DNA of 64,000 nt, from assembly GCA_900708905.1 (NCBI GenBank), contig CAADRB010000001.1, positions 444,030-508,029 of the forward strand. The letters are read 5' to 3'. The position numbers were made by a program, and so were the translations under genes. Under the pieces are notes generated by a model. It ran no database searches, was not told the origin of the DNA, and worked only from the letters and a program-made list of their open reading frames with translations. This document shows, piece by piece, positions 46,670 to 58,615 of this stretch; positions within the stretch are counted from its first letter, which is position 1, and each line of letters starts with the position of its first letter. The stretch is from Hymenolepis diminuta (Eukaryota > Platyhelminthes > Cestoda > Cyclophyllidea > Hymenolepididae).

Positions 46670-48180
46670 TCTGTCATGTTCTTTGGTATCATAACCCAGT
46701 TGATGGTTCGAATCATTCTTATCATTAGTACTTCAACAGATGATTTACCACCTGGTATCGGCTGAGAATCATCAGAGACGTCTGTAGAAAATTGTCTATC
46801 CCTTTTGCTTTCAACAGAGTCCCCTCGAACCTGTTAAATTATTCTGCCTGGCCGTTTGATTGTATGATTTGAAGGCATACGAATGCGATCAATAGTTATT
46901 TTTCTACAGTATTCCCTGAACTACAACAAACGGATATGTGTTGCATCGTCTTACATCAGATTTTCTGGGAAATCACGAGTCGTGAAGATGCTGTCAAGGG
47001 TGCTGGTTGTCGCTGTACTAATTTTTGGCGGCACATGGAGTGGGAGTCCATCAACACTGATCATACAAAGCAGTTGACAGAACGAGCAAAATCAACGTGC
47101 ACACTACTCCATGGAGTGTTTGTTGAGAACCAAGACACTAGTTTTTTTTATTTCGAAATTTGAGACAGCCCTTGACAAGCAGTTCTATGTCTCTCCACTC
47201 ACGACCAGTATATGTATTCTTTGGCTAACGTTCTCATTCGATTTATTCTTGGATGACCAGAATGAAATTGTTGAAGAACTCTTTGTTTGAGTGCAGCGGA
47301 TATAAAAAACTCTCTAATTAAACATCAAACAGAATTCGAGGATAGATAATGCTTTGAGGCGGTGATATAGATCCAGTAAGTCTTCTTTTAAGGATGAGAA
47401 TGATGATTTCGTTTTCACAAACTTCGTGCCTTTACTTATGAATGAAAGCGTGCTTTATATTTGACGCTATCACATGAATTTTTTGGGTAGTAGGTTAGAA
47501 TGCAGTATGTATCCTTTTCCAGATGACAGTTTCTTCCATAGGTGCTTATAACTTCGCAATAAACTGTAATAATTTGTCAGCTCGTCCGAAATGAGTAGTA
47601 TTTTGATATTTGATTTGGAAGTCATATTCTGTCGACATCATTGCTCAGTGCTGAGAACGGTTCACCAAATATGTTGGAATGCCTTTCATAGATCCAAAAA
47701 TTAATATCAAATGTTTGTAGTCTGTCCATGACGGCCGAAAGCGATTCTATGCAACCTCTTTACGGTAAGTGCTTTTTTATCAATTTGTTCTTTGTATTTT
47801 TCTGTTGGCGTCAGCAAACGTGATGCATAAGCTATCGCCTTCTCTGAGACATCTGGAAAAATATATGAGATCACCGCTCATGTTTTCAGCTATCCTCAAT
47901 CTTCGAAGAAGCAGTCTAACTCTATTCTCTTTAGTGATGTCAGCTAGGTCTCTTCGGAATACAGTTTTGCATTTATCAAACCGGTTACTATAATTAAGAT
48001 CCGCTTCTGGATTATGGTGAAATTTGCTGGCTTATAGAATATGCTTGTCAGGACACAACTTAGGAATGAAATTTTCTGGCTGTCCAAGATAAAATTTCAG
48101 ATGTTTCTTGAATTGATCCATTGATTTCAAGGAGTTTTTCTGTTGCTGTTGCACCATAATTTCTCTATGTCACATCTGTT
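46670..48180 (-). mobile_element. Decayed, internally deleted Ty3/gypsy LTR retrotransposon
   Basis: Reading the minus strand, element order is kept although frames are broken by many stops and shifts. Gag remnant, about 48165-47860: FYLGQPENFIP, then NRFDKCKT and NRVRLLLRRLRIAE, like the KVRLLLRKLG..E region of gypsy gag. RNase H remnant, about 47850-47570: AYASRLLTPTEKYKEQIDKK and a YDFQIKYQ...HFGRADKL end. Integrase zinc-binding part, about 47280-47200: LQQFHSGHPRINRMRTLAKE. Integrase core, about 47120-46830: SSVHVDFARS, STATTSTLDSIF and RMPSNHTIKR. A C-terminal part reaches about 46690. Protease and reverse transcriptase are missing between gag and RNase H. No LTRs were found. Inactive. 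Confidence 0.82.
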
Positions 48181-51100
48181 TCATGCCATTTTTCTGTTGA
48201 TTTTCCACAATTTATTCTGCATTTTCTGCACCAATTTTAAAAATAATGAGCTCTTTATCTCATCTGCGTCGCCAAATAACGTAATTCCAGTTAATAGTAA
48301 AAAATTCACAAAAATAGCAGCATATAAAAAGAGGGAGCACATTTAAGGATTTTAGAAAGTTATATAAAGATATCTAGCTGCCTCGGGAAAATTTTTCCTT
48401 AGTTCAGATTAACAATTTAATAAACAAAAGTCATTTTTTATATAAAAGGGAAGAAAGCATAAAATAAATTGCCATTATCATCAAGGAAAGAAATATATGA
48501 TAATTAATATACCTTTATGTTCTCCTTGACCTTATCAAAAATTAACTGTAAGATTGTTTGAGTCTACTTGAATCCCTCTTTTAAAATTGGTGTTATTTAT
48601 CTATAAGAATAAAATTTTTCTACCAGAGCAAAAAATACGAATTGGTAGTCTTTTTAGAAGAAGTTCTGTTAGATTTATATTTTTTGAATGTCACCATCTG
48701 CAATTTGGTACCAATTTAATGTAGTTCTTAATGTCATCTGTTCGAAAATGCATCTGGAAGCACATTTATTCAGTTCATTAATGCAACCCTGAAGTTATAA
48801 AAGCAAAGCAAATCAGTATTTATTCTCTCTCAATGGAACTCTTAATATTTAATAATGTTTAAATAATTAGAATAAATGAAATGTTAGAAAAACTTTCAAA
48901 ATTGTTGATTATGAGGTAGCATCTGTGCACTAGACTTTTGAAAATCAAATATTATCATGCGGCAGTGTCAAATTGCCGTGTATAATGAAATCGGAATATT
49001 AAGAGTTTAATTTATTTGGATTATGAATACTTTAACTGACAAAGTTCTCAGCAGAGAAATTAAATCAAAATGCTTCTAGGCTCATTTTACACTTTTTTGA
49101 AATTCCAGATGCCTCGGTGAGTTGATATCTGGGATATTTAGAGTTTGTTGACGAGGTGATTTACTCGATTTATTGGTCACACCAGTTGGGTTAATATGTA
49201 TCTCCCTTTAGTCATCAGCAGGTAGGAAAGACAAAAAGAACATTTTAACTAAAACAGAGCGCCCCAAAACCTTGCCAAAAATAATTTTGAACAGGGCATG
49301 TGGACGAAAACTATTGCATAGTCGCACAAACGCCTAATAACTATTATATAGAGTATTATTCAGACATTTGAGTCTGTTTTCATATCTTTGACAATTTTTG
49401 TCTGAATTAGAACCAATAAATATGACGAAAAATAGAATAAACAGATAAATACTTATGAATACCCAGGCAGTAACATGTTAAAGAAAGATTCACCGTATTA
49501 TGCCAAAAGTCAGTTTTGTACGGAGTCATTTGATACTGACAAAAATCTGTTTCATTTTCTGAAATACGGACTAGCTTCCCATAAATTAACGACGTATTCA
49601 TATTATGCAGCAATTGAAATCGTTGATTAAACTTTGCTAGATGTTTTATATCAATGAACTTAATTAAGGATTATTGACGATATAAATAAAACGGATGAGA
49701 GAGTAGCTCTTAAATCATTTCATGTTGTTTAGACTAATTAAAAAAATTAAATTATGCATGAATACAAGTATTCCGGGGAGCAATTAAATTAGGGTAGAAA
49801 TATGATTTTACAAATAATGCCTTCTGAAGCTTTCTTGATTACTGGAATAAGGTGATGTAGAATATTAACTTTCGCAAGTTAATCACGAGGAAGGAGGTCT
49901 GTTCAATACATATTTTTGAAACCCGTTTTTAACTCAAAAACTCAGGGAGCAAATAATTAAAATTGAGCTTAGAATATTTGAAAGTGTCAAAATTAACAGA
50001 TCTCTTTGAGAGAAAGTGAAAAGTCAATATTTCTTGTATTCAAATAAGGTATCACTATTAGGATCTAGATTTCACTATGCACTCGTATTCAGCTCTCGTT
50101 TCATTCCTTACTGAATCATTTCGCTACCTCGAACCTTATGATCCTATAACATAATTAAAACATGTGAAAATTTTTTCTTGTTGCCATAGGTTACAATAAT
50201 GAGGAGTTTTCTGTCAGCCTTCAACATTTTAAAATTGTCTTTCATTCTCCCACGAGGCAGAATATGCCATCAAATTGAAAACCTATGATTCACTTATGTT
50301 TATTGCGCGCATATAGCAATACTTCTCTACGCAATCGCTGATGCATTCATGGTTAGGTTTCTAACATTGCTTATTTTCAGATAGCGATGGAACTTCATTC
50401 TTTTCAAGTAGCAATTAGGGAAAATTTTAAAACTTGAAAAATAATCTTGTATTTAGCTTTGTAGAAATAAGATTGATTGATTGTCTGATTAGTCAGTAAG
50501 GAAGCTATGCTGAGAATTCATTTTTAGATATTATAACGAATGAAATTTAACCTATTAACCGAAGGAAGCAATGCGCTTGGAGGTTCCACGGTGGAAATAG
50601 TTCGATTCTGTTTACAAACAAATAATAATACGATATGGTTTAAAGAAATTGGCAATACTTACTTAAGCTGTTAATCTATTTATCTTTTACAATATAAATG
50701 GTATGAATAATTAAGGAAGAGAAAATTTTTAGTATTTAAGATAACGTCAGTCAACATTGCTATTTGAGAAGATATTAATCTCTCCGGCAGAATTGAATTT
50801 GAAATCGCTAATTAATCGCTCTTAATTAGATAGTTGCCTAACACTGATCTAAACAGACCTTACTAGTTTACCTTTAATAATATCTTTGATTTAATATTCT
50901 TGGTTTATTGTATAATCGATCAAAATTTGGATTCCACCAATTGAACTTTAAGGTGGTGAAGCAGTAGAAAGAGATAAGATGAAATCAGTATTCAAAATGA
51001 AGCTTTCTTAACAAATGCGATTTTGAATATATCTTCTTTTCATGGCTTGGAGTTAATATTACATAATATTATGTATATGTATATATTTAGGTATATATAT

Positions 51101-51279
51101 ATATATTTATTTAAAATAATTATACGTCTTTTAAAATGTGTCCGAAGTAATAACAATTTGAAACTAAATGATATGGAGGAATTCATTGAAGGCATGCCAC
51201 TTAAGATCAAAGAAAGGCTTTTGGTGGCACTTTATTGGCATAAAGGATGGTGTTCGAGAGCCTATCTTATGAAAAACCC
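48181..51279. other. AT-rich region, nothing recognised
   Basis: The first 150 bases may hold more of the gag or leader of the gypsy relic. Beyond that I see no gene; a TA-rich simple tract lies at 51065-51110. The open frames at 48143-48346, 49407-49613 and 51023-51322 are not supported, and the last starts in the TA tract and ends in a SINE. Confidence 0.45.
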
Positions 51280-51410
51280 CATTCTGTCAACCCTCCCATT
51301 GAAGAAATTCCTAGTGTCATAGATCAAGGACGCCACTAGATTTATATCGAAGAGAATCGATCTCATGCCCTTTGACTTGGCGAATGTGTATTCTGATCAC
51401 TGAACCTCCG
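51280..51410 (-). repeat. tRNA-like SINE, copy G (diverged)
   Basis: In complement it begins GGTTCAGTGATCAGAATACA, a degraded A-box head, then CGCCAAGTCAAAGGGCATG, matching the head spacing of the copies at 32280 and 57840. The tail holds AGGAATTTCTTCAATGGGAG. More diverged than the other copies. Confidence 0.45.
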
Positions 51411-53454
51411 GAAAAAAAATTGACGAGACGTATTAGCTAGTTCGCACCTTAAATAAGGAAAATTCTTGCCTACAATATTATCCCTCAAGAAATGTACTTT
51501 CTATCATACCTCTCGTTTATGTGTTCAGATTAATTATAATTCCTCGTAAGACCTCGTAAAGCATAACTAAAAATTACTGCTTTAAACTGGTGTATTTCTT
51601 TTGTCTTTTAATGCGTTTTCAAATAGACAATGCAATAATTTACTTAATTCTAAGAAAAAATAAATAAATGGATTAAATTCAATAACCTTTGATCTTCTTA
51701 TCCTTTTTACTGTTTTACAAACCAAAACCAAATTAATAATAGACCATCTGTCATACAATCAGTTAAAATTATATATAACTGAAAGAACAATATCACGTGG
51801 CAACAACAGAACCGAAATACTATTGAGGCTCTGAATAATGAAAGAAATTAACGTCAACTGCACTATAGATATACCTTAACTTGGGTATGGTAAAGGTAAA
51901 TTATGGTTAATAAGGGGTTATGACAATCTCAATCACCAACAAGGGAGATGGAATATTGAGTAGAAAATAAAACACTTATTTAATATTAACTATTTTGAGG
52001 TCGGTTTATTAATTGGGGATCTATTATCATTGCATTAATAGCATGCAAATAAAAACTTGATCTATTGGGGTATTTTTTTGTACACCTACGATAGCATTTA
52101 AAATTACGAACTATCTATTTCCAGACGCCAAATAGGTGGAAGAAACGTTCGTACCTGCTACTGAATTTCCTCGTCATTTTAACTTAATTTTTAAACACCT
52201 GATGACAAATGGTACGCATAAGAAACATGTGTTCAAAATCCGTAAGGAGTAACTGCATGTTATTTGGATCATTTCTGAAGGAAAATATAGCCAGATTTTT
52301 TTAGGAGCATTCAGAAGAAACTCACAGGATTTATATCCCTTGCATTTGATTATTTATTAATGACTTCCTGCGCTCGCGGCAATTATTGGCTATTCAGGCA
52401 GCCAATCTTTAATCACGTATTCAATCTCATATAGGTAAGTTTATTTTCTTAATGGATGCACGGCTATTGTAGGCCGCAAGCCTTCTTCCTTCCTATTCTT
52501 GGTTTCTAAGTGGTTTAAGCTTTATAAAGGGGCTACTGAATTGCATAAAATATCAGGATGACAGCACATCTACTGGATAGTCCTGGTTCTAATCGTTTCC
52601 TTATTCTTATTCTTTTATTGGACAGTAAGTTTTTCAAATTGACCTTATCAACTAAGACTTTAGACTGTGAGAACGATCCCACGGGTAGGAAAATGATTCA
52701 CAAATGCACGGAATTCACACATGTAATCAAAACATTATGGGGATCTTTACGTGTCCAGAATAGGGTTCGATAGCATTATTTTGTAATTAAGTCTCTAACA
52801 TCTGTCTGGGTTCTCCCTTTGAAAACACCAAACATTATCTAAGAAAACAATATAGCATTTCAAAGAAGTGTAACTGAATAATATCCTTAAAAATAGAAAT
52901 AATCTTTAATTAGTTCTTAATTTTGATGAATATCAGAAATTTTGTCCCAAGTAACTATGGGGAAAACTCTCAAGTTGTCATTGTTATTATCTGGGTTCTG
53001 AGTAATAAACTCTCCTTGACGTGCGGTGATTTGAATATGATCAGCTTTCCCCTTCTGTCAAGTGTGATTCGATTATCTATTTAAATACAATATACCGGCA
53101 CAATGACACAAGATGGAGCCTAGTCAAGACGTGTTTTCTCGAGCAATTTTGTACTTGGTCTCTAATGGGTTGTAAGCCATTTAATCATGACATAAAGATC
53201 CTAACACTAAGAAAACGTTACTATGGAAATTAAACATTTAATACCATGCGGGGCATATTCCTTCACGTTTCATTTGCCAACCTTTAAGAATTACTCTATA
53301 CGTGCTTCTCGAAAAATTAGGCACGAACCATTTTTAATTCATCAAATCCCTTGCGAGAAACTATTAGCGTATTTCTACCCAACTTCTCAGGGTGCAATCG
53401 TTCGTCTATTTAGAGTTTGGTATTTCAACTTCGTCCTTGATAATGCTACAAGAC

Positions 53455-53660
53455 TGGATAGAAAATTCCCGAGTTCATTAGGAGAAGTACTCACAACAGT
53501 TGACTTAGGTAGAGATAAGGTAACCTGGAGCTTACATTCTTCTACCTCCGTTGCAGACCACCAACCAAAATTATGGTGATTGATCACTCAAAGTGAGTGA
53601 GGACCGATGGGCACTGATCTTTACCTACGTTGACAACTACGTCACTGGCGCACAGATTGA
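53455..53660 (-). repeat. tRNA-like SINE, copy F (best tail)
   Basis: Complement starts GCGCCAGTGACGTAGTTGTC, continues GATCAGTGCCCATCGGTCC, and ends with ACTGTTGTGAGTACTTCTCC and TAATGAACTCGGG. Much of a 118-codon plus-strand open frame (53223-53579) overlaps this repeat, which argues against that frame being a gene. Confidence 0.65.
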
Positions 53661-55639
53661 ATAACAAACATTTTCGTTGCTGTCCGAACTTCATGCAACT
53701 TTATGCTACGGTTTCCATTCTTCATCCTTTACTCTCCTGGATTTCCATCACTTTTGAGCAATAACTTAGTAATAGCTACGTTCCTTGGAATATTGATTTG
53801 GAAGATGTATGTAATTTGAATGTGTAAATAGCCTCAGTTGTAACACTTTCTAACTTCTGAAGAACCAGTGAATAATTATTTATATACAATTATGTTCATT
53901 AATTCATTGATTGGTTTCATACATTAAATGAACAACAGAGAGCGCTGTAATATTTAAAATGTCCTTGCCAGTCTCATCTGAATGGTCATGGCTGTTAAAA
54001 AGATGCAAACGCATAAAGTTGACATTATCGATCGTACAACTGATCCAAGCTGAGAAATCAAATAAATTGCGCTTTGAAACAAGGTACTAAAAAGGCATCT
54101 ATTTATAACCTCCGTTTCATACTTTTCAATACTAATTTAATATTGCGCGTGTCCTTTGATGCTAATTTATGAAACATAAGTGCATTATCACGAATAATTG
54201 TAAGTTTGACTAATCATATAGAATTCTGCATTTTCTAGAAGTTAGGCTGTTTTAAAATTATATTAACTCAAATAAACCATCTATGAATTGTGTGAAATCT
54301 TTTATTGAAATTGAAAATAAAATTCCTTTTTATTATGCAATTACCTAAGTTTAGTTATTGCAGTACTTCTTTTAAATTATTATTTGGAAATGAAAAGATT
54401 AGCAACCTTCTTCATAGTAGCAACAGGCGTCTTTGATGGTCATTAGAAATTTTACCACGACATGAAAAGCTGGGTATTTCAATTTGGTAGGAATTTGGCT
54501 CAATTGGTATGCTGCCTATAATTGCGGGTTTGTTTTGCATCATTTTTCAATTAATACAATTCGCACGGTTTTTTATTTTCTTTTCTACTGATGGCATCCG
54601 ACAACAATCAATGAAATTAATTTCAATCCAGTCATGAAGATGACCATAGTGTTTTCATCCACATGGGACTTAAAAGTTACACTGCAATAGAATTTGGAAA
54701 ATAGCAATACTGTAGCACATTATAAATTGAAATATTGCTGTTGTGGCCTATTTCACCGCATTTCTATTTGTTTCATTTAAAGAAGTCATTAAAAATTATG
54801 CAGCATAATTAATATATTTAATACTAGCTGGAGTGAATAATATTAATTTTAAAATAATATTTCGTGAATAATGTTCAAAAGCGTTAGCGTAAAATAAACA
54901 ATGTCTCTAAAACTCTTCATAGAAGTGATTCAGTTGATGAAATAAGAGTGGGAGGAAAGTAAATAAGTTCCAATCGCAGAACAAAATTTTCCCCCAGTTC
55001 AATGAGAGATCATCATTATGTTTTTGACTTAGCGACGATTTAATTACCACGATTTCAGCAGTAGGTGTTATATTACCTATTATCTTTGACTCACACAAAA
55101 TCGTCAAACCTTTAAGGGCCAAATAAATCTCGGAAAATTAGCTATTTACATATAAAGTGTCTCTTCTCTTATTTGTTTTACCAACATAATTTAATCGTAA
55201 ACATTAATCTGACTTATAAACATCTGCGCTCAGTTCGTTTAAATAATGTCGAAAATTAATAGAAAAAATTGAATCTGAGTTATCATGCACCATAGTCCAA
55301 TTTCATCTCCGCCTTATTCCAGCTAAATTAGAAGTGGATTTAAAAAGAAAATCAATAATATAAAATATGAAATGGATGAAATTCCGAATGTTTAAAATTC
55401 GGTCACCAATCCAGGAATATTATGAGCTGATTACCATGGAGGTGTGCTTTTCTAATGTCGATGTCTAGTGCGCCTTAAAAATCACTTACCTTTGTTTCGG
55501 ATTAATTACATCAGATGCTCCAGCTATAGACAATAATAAGAAATCATGACATAATATAAAAAAGACTAATGCGCATTCGAACAAGCGAATAAATGGCTTT
55601 ATAATTCAGGCTGTTATTCATACTGCATTCTCAGTTGGT

Positions 55640-55810
55640 TCTTTGAAGAGACTCACAAGCAATTTCATAGCAAAATTGTGGATAATAATCTGTTTGGGAT
55701 TCAACCATCCTTAATAATATTTAAAGCATTCGAGAATAGAGCGCTTGATGTCCACAGTGATCGTGGCAAAAACATACTGCTTTCTGTTCTGCTTACTTTC
55801 ATATACGATT
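55640..55810 (+). pseudogene. Possible retroelement integrase relic
   Basis: Plus-strand frames give LTSNFIAKLWIIICLGF and then, in another frame, VHSDRGKNILLSVL. The second resembles the LHSD.G.NF.S..L step of Ty3/gypsy integrase cores, and the first the preceding helix. Only this fragment is visible, so chance is not excluded. Confidence 0.3.
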
Positions 55811-57839
55811 GAGAGCCCCAAATTTTGCTCACATTTCCTTGCAGAAGAATGTGCCATTTTAGGGACAGAAATTGTCATTGTTTTCTATTTAATCCGTCAG
55901 ATTAGTCCATCTGATAATTTCGTTAATGTCTTGACTGATTTGACTAAAACATGAATTCATGGAATTTGATTTCTAATTCGCCTTAGTATCTGGTGACTCA
56001 AAAGAAGTTTTACGAAGACTGTCTAAAACATTCCTTATTTCTAAAAAGTTCAATTGATTTCAAGTCAAGGAATTTGTGTTGGGGAAGCTAGAAAATCTGA
56101 CCTGCTTCTAAAGAGAAGATATTTTTCATAAATTGTCACTAAATTAATGGTATTCTATCTCATTGAGGGATTTGAATCCGAAAATATAAGCATAAAATTA
56201 TAATTAATGAATGATTCTCTTGTATGCTAAGATATATCCTCCTTTAGATTGGTATTGTATAAAATAAATAAGAAACCTCCGTTTTTCTCTCTTTTATAAA
56301 AACGGTTGAAATTCCTCCATAGTGATATCTCTAAATAGTAAAACAAATTAAATTGCATTCAAAAATAAGTGAAAATATCCCACCTTTGTTTGTTTATATT
56401 CCTTCTTTTTCCACCTAGTAATAATCAACACGATCAAACTTCTCTTCCAAAATTGCAAGCTGAAAGATTTTTGCATTCAAGTAGAATTGGATTTGGTGGC
56501 ATCAAAGAAGCAATTTCACTTGGCAATAGACGCAGAGAGACATGGTATTTATTGACGTATCAAATTTAAATTGATCTTTCCAGTCTGCCAGAAAAGGCCA
56601 AAATTAATGTAAATGTAAAACGTCTTAGAGAATAAAAATAGGAAATGTATAAATATTTCCTGTTTTTTAAGAAATCCCGTCAGAGTTTATGTCTGGGATT
56701 GATGTTAAAGATTTTATTGAAGGATTTTCTGCATGAAATTGTGTTTCTCCTATTTTGTTTTAATCGATTTCCACGAAGATTAGTAAAAATTACAAAATTA
56801 GTTGTCCGCGGATATACACACATAGTTATTTTTGCTGTCAGAGTCTTTTGAATTCCATCAAGTGAGCGATCCAAATCTGCGTCCTCATAATTTCTGGCCG
56901 AGGATTTCTGTTGACTGCTCACCTGACGAATGAAGAACGAAAACAGTTAACTCCTCTTCGCAGACCATATGTTAGCCTCTTTATCACAACAGTTTCCACT
57001 CGCTTGGGACTGTTGTTTATTCCCATTACTCTGATTATCTATTCATCCCCTCACACCGCCCTTTACTCTCAATTCTCTCACTTGTCTAAAATACTAGGAA
57101 TTCAACTTTACTCTTGGTTTTTCCATTTGAGAAGGACCATTGTTTCTTGATAGCCTTTAGGGGGATTAACAGATATAAAGAGATAGTTCACCTAATTTGT
57201 GCGGACGCTCTTAAAATAGTTCTTCTAACCCGTTTATTTCAATATTAGGGATATATTTTTATTATTTAGCGTGATTCATTTTATAGTTACTATAAATTAC
57301 CATTGAAATGGAGGAAAATAGCTATTATCTACAAATATCTAATGCAAGTTAGTAGATTTAATTATAAAGAATTGTTATTTTCATTTCCATTTGGAACTTA
57401 TTTTAGGTGCAAAAAATTACTGCCCCGTTCCTGCAATGGTTAGACTATTGCAGGTATCAGATCATATAAACTCATAAATTTACAGATGTGTGCCCTAAAA
57501 AGTTCTAGAACTAACTTTTGAAACAAGGTGTTGCAGAAAGTGCATGTGTGAATGCAAATCCATGCTAATACGATCTATTAGCCAAAATAATTTTTAATTT
57601 CTACCGATCAAATATGTTTGAATTAATGTGATTTAATCATTCCATATTAAAACTCAAACAAAATCTTTGTCTTTCAGGGTTGAAATCTTCAAATTTCATA
57701 CTGTTTCCCCTCTATTTAATGTTTCACAAACGATTGTGCGCAATTAGTTTCAAGCATTATCTTTGTGACAAACCTTTCTTGCCCATTTCGACCAAATAAA
57801 CTTAAATATAAAGATAATTCTATTGAGAGACGTGTCAGC

Positions 57840-58020
57840 AACATTCCACTTGGATAGAGGAAGGTGTCCTATGGCCCATATTATGGAAAACTCAAATTCT
57901 GCAAATGACTAACCAGAATTAGCTACCTCGGCTAACCATCCGCATTACTGGATGTGTACCGATGACCACTGATCTTATGACATTTGACATGGTAGAGGTG
58001 CACGCCGACTACTGCATCAC
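57840..58020 (-). repeat. tRNA-like SINE, copy E
   Basis: Complement reads GTGATGCAGTAGTCGGCGTG, then GATCAGTGGTCATCGGTACA, CATCCAGTAATGCGGATGG and AATTCTGGTTAG, in the same order as copies A and D. The GGTACACATCC element is also shared with copies B and C. Confidence 0.7.
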
Positions 58021-58489
58021 TTTAAAAGGACTTTAAATGTTATAAATAGGTGTGACATAATAATTATGCCATAAAATTGTCATAAAATTTTATTACCCTT
58101 TGTCATTTCAATAGGATTTTTCATGGAATCACAATCTTATCATTTTGCACCCCAGTTTACGATCCGATCGAATCTATATTTCAAAATATCATTTGCAGAA
58201 GAACAATTATTTTTAATTATTCAATAAATTACACCTAGATTATTTGACTACTGACTAATATATTCTAACTACCAAGAAAAATCCTGATCTCAATCAGAGA
58301 TTATCAGTATATTTAACGCCCCGTAGGTCAAAGTCATGCCACTCATTTAAGTTTGTCGTACGCTCCCATTCATAGGCCGGCTCTCTATGATTCATACCAC
58401 CATCCTAACTGTTCTAACTGCTGGCTGCTCATCAGCTAACAAAGAACGTGAAATTGGTCAACTGCTTTATCGTACCTCATATTGCCTGT

Positions 58490-58615
58490 TCCTCACAAGT
58501 GCTGACACCTTGCTCCATCTTCCACTTTTTCTATCTGCCCCTTCCTCCGATTCCTTTTCATCTATTCTCAGTTTCCAATATCACATAGCCTTCTCACTCT
58601 GGAAGGGCTATTTAT
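58490..58615 (+). repeat. Pyrimidine-rich dispersed repeat, another relative
   Basis: C/T-rich stretch with CCATCTTCCACTTTTTC, CCCTTCCTCCG and CAGTTTCCAATATCAC, similar in style and order to the complement of 8455-8560 and 20455-20560. The open frame over it (58387-58623) is probably not a gene. Confidence 0.4.

Noticed and set aside
46883..47163. Plus-strand open frames of 64 and 75 codons
   Set aside because: They are antisense shadows of the decayed gypsy integrase.
51023..51322. 99-codon plus-strand open frame
   Set aside because: It starts in a TA-rich simple tract and ends in a SINE copy.
53223..53579. 118-codon plus-strand open frame
   Set aside because: Its second half lies in a SINE copy on the other strand and the first half has no motif or splice context.
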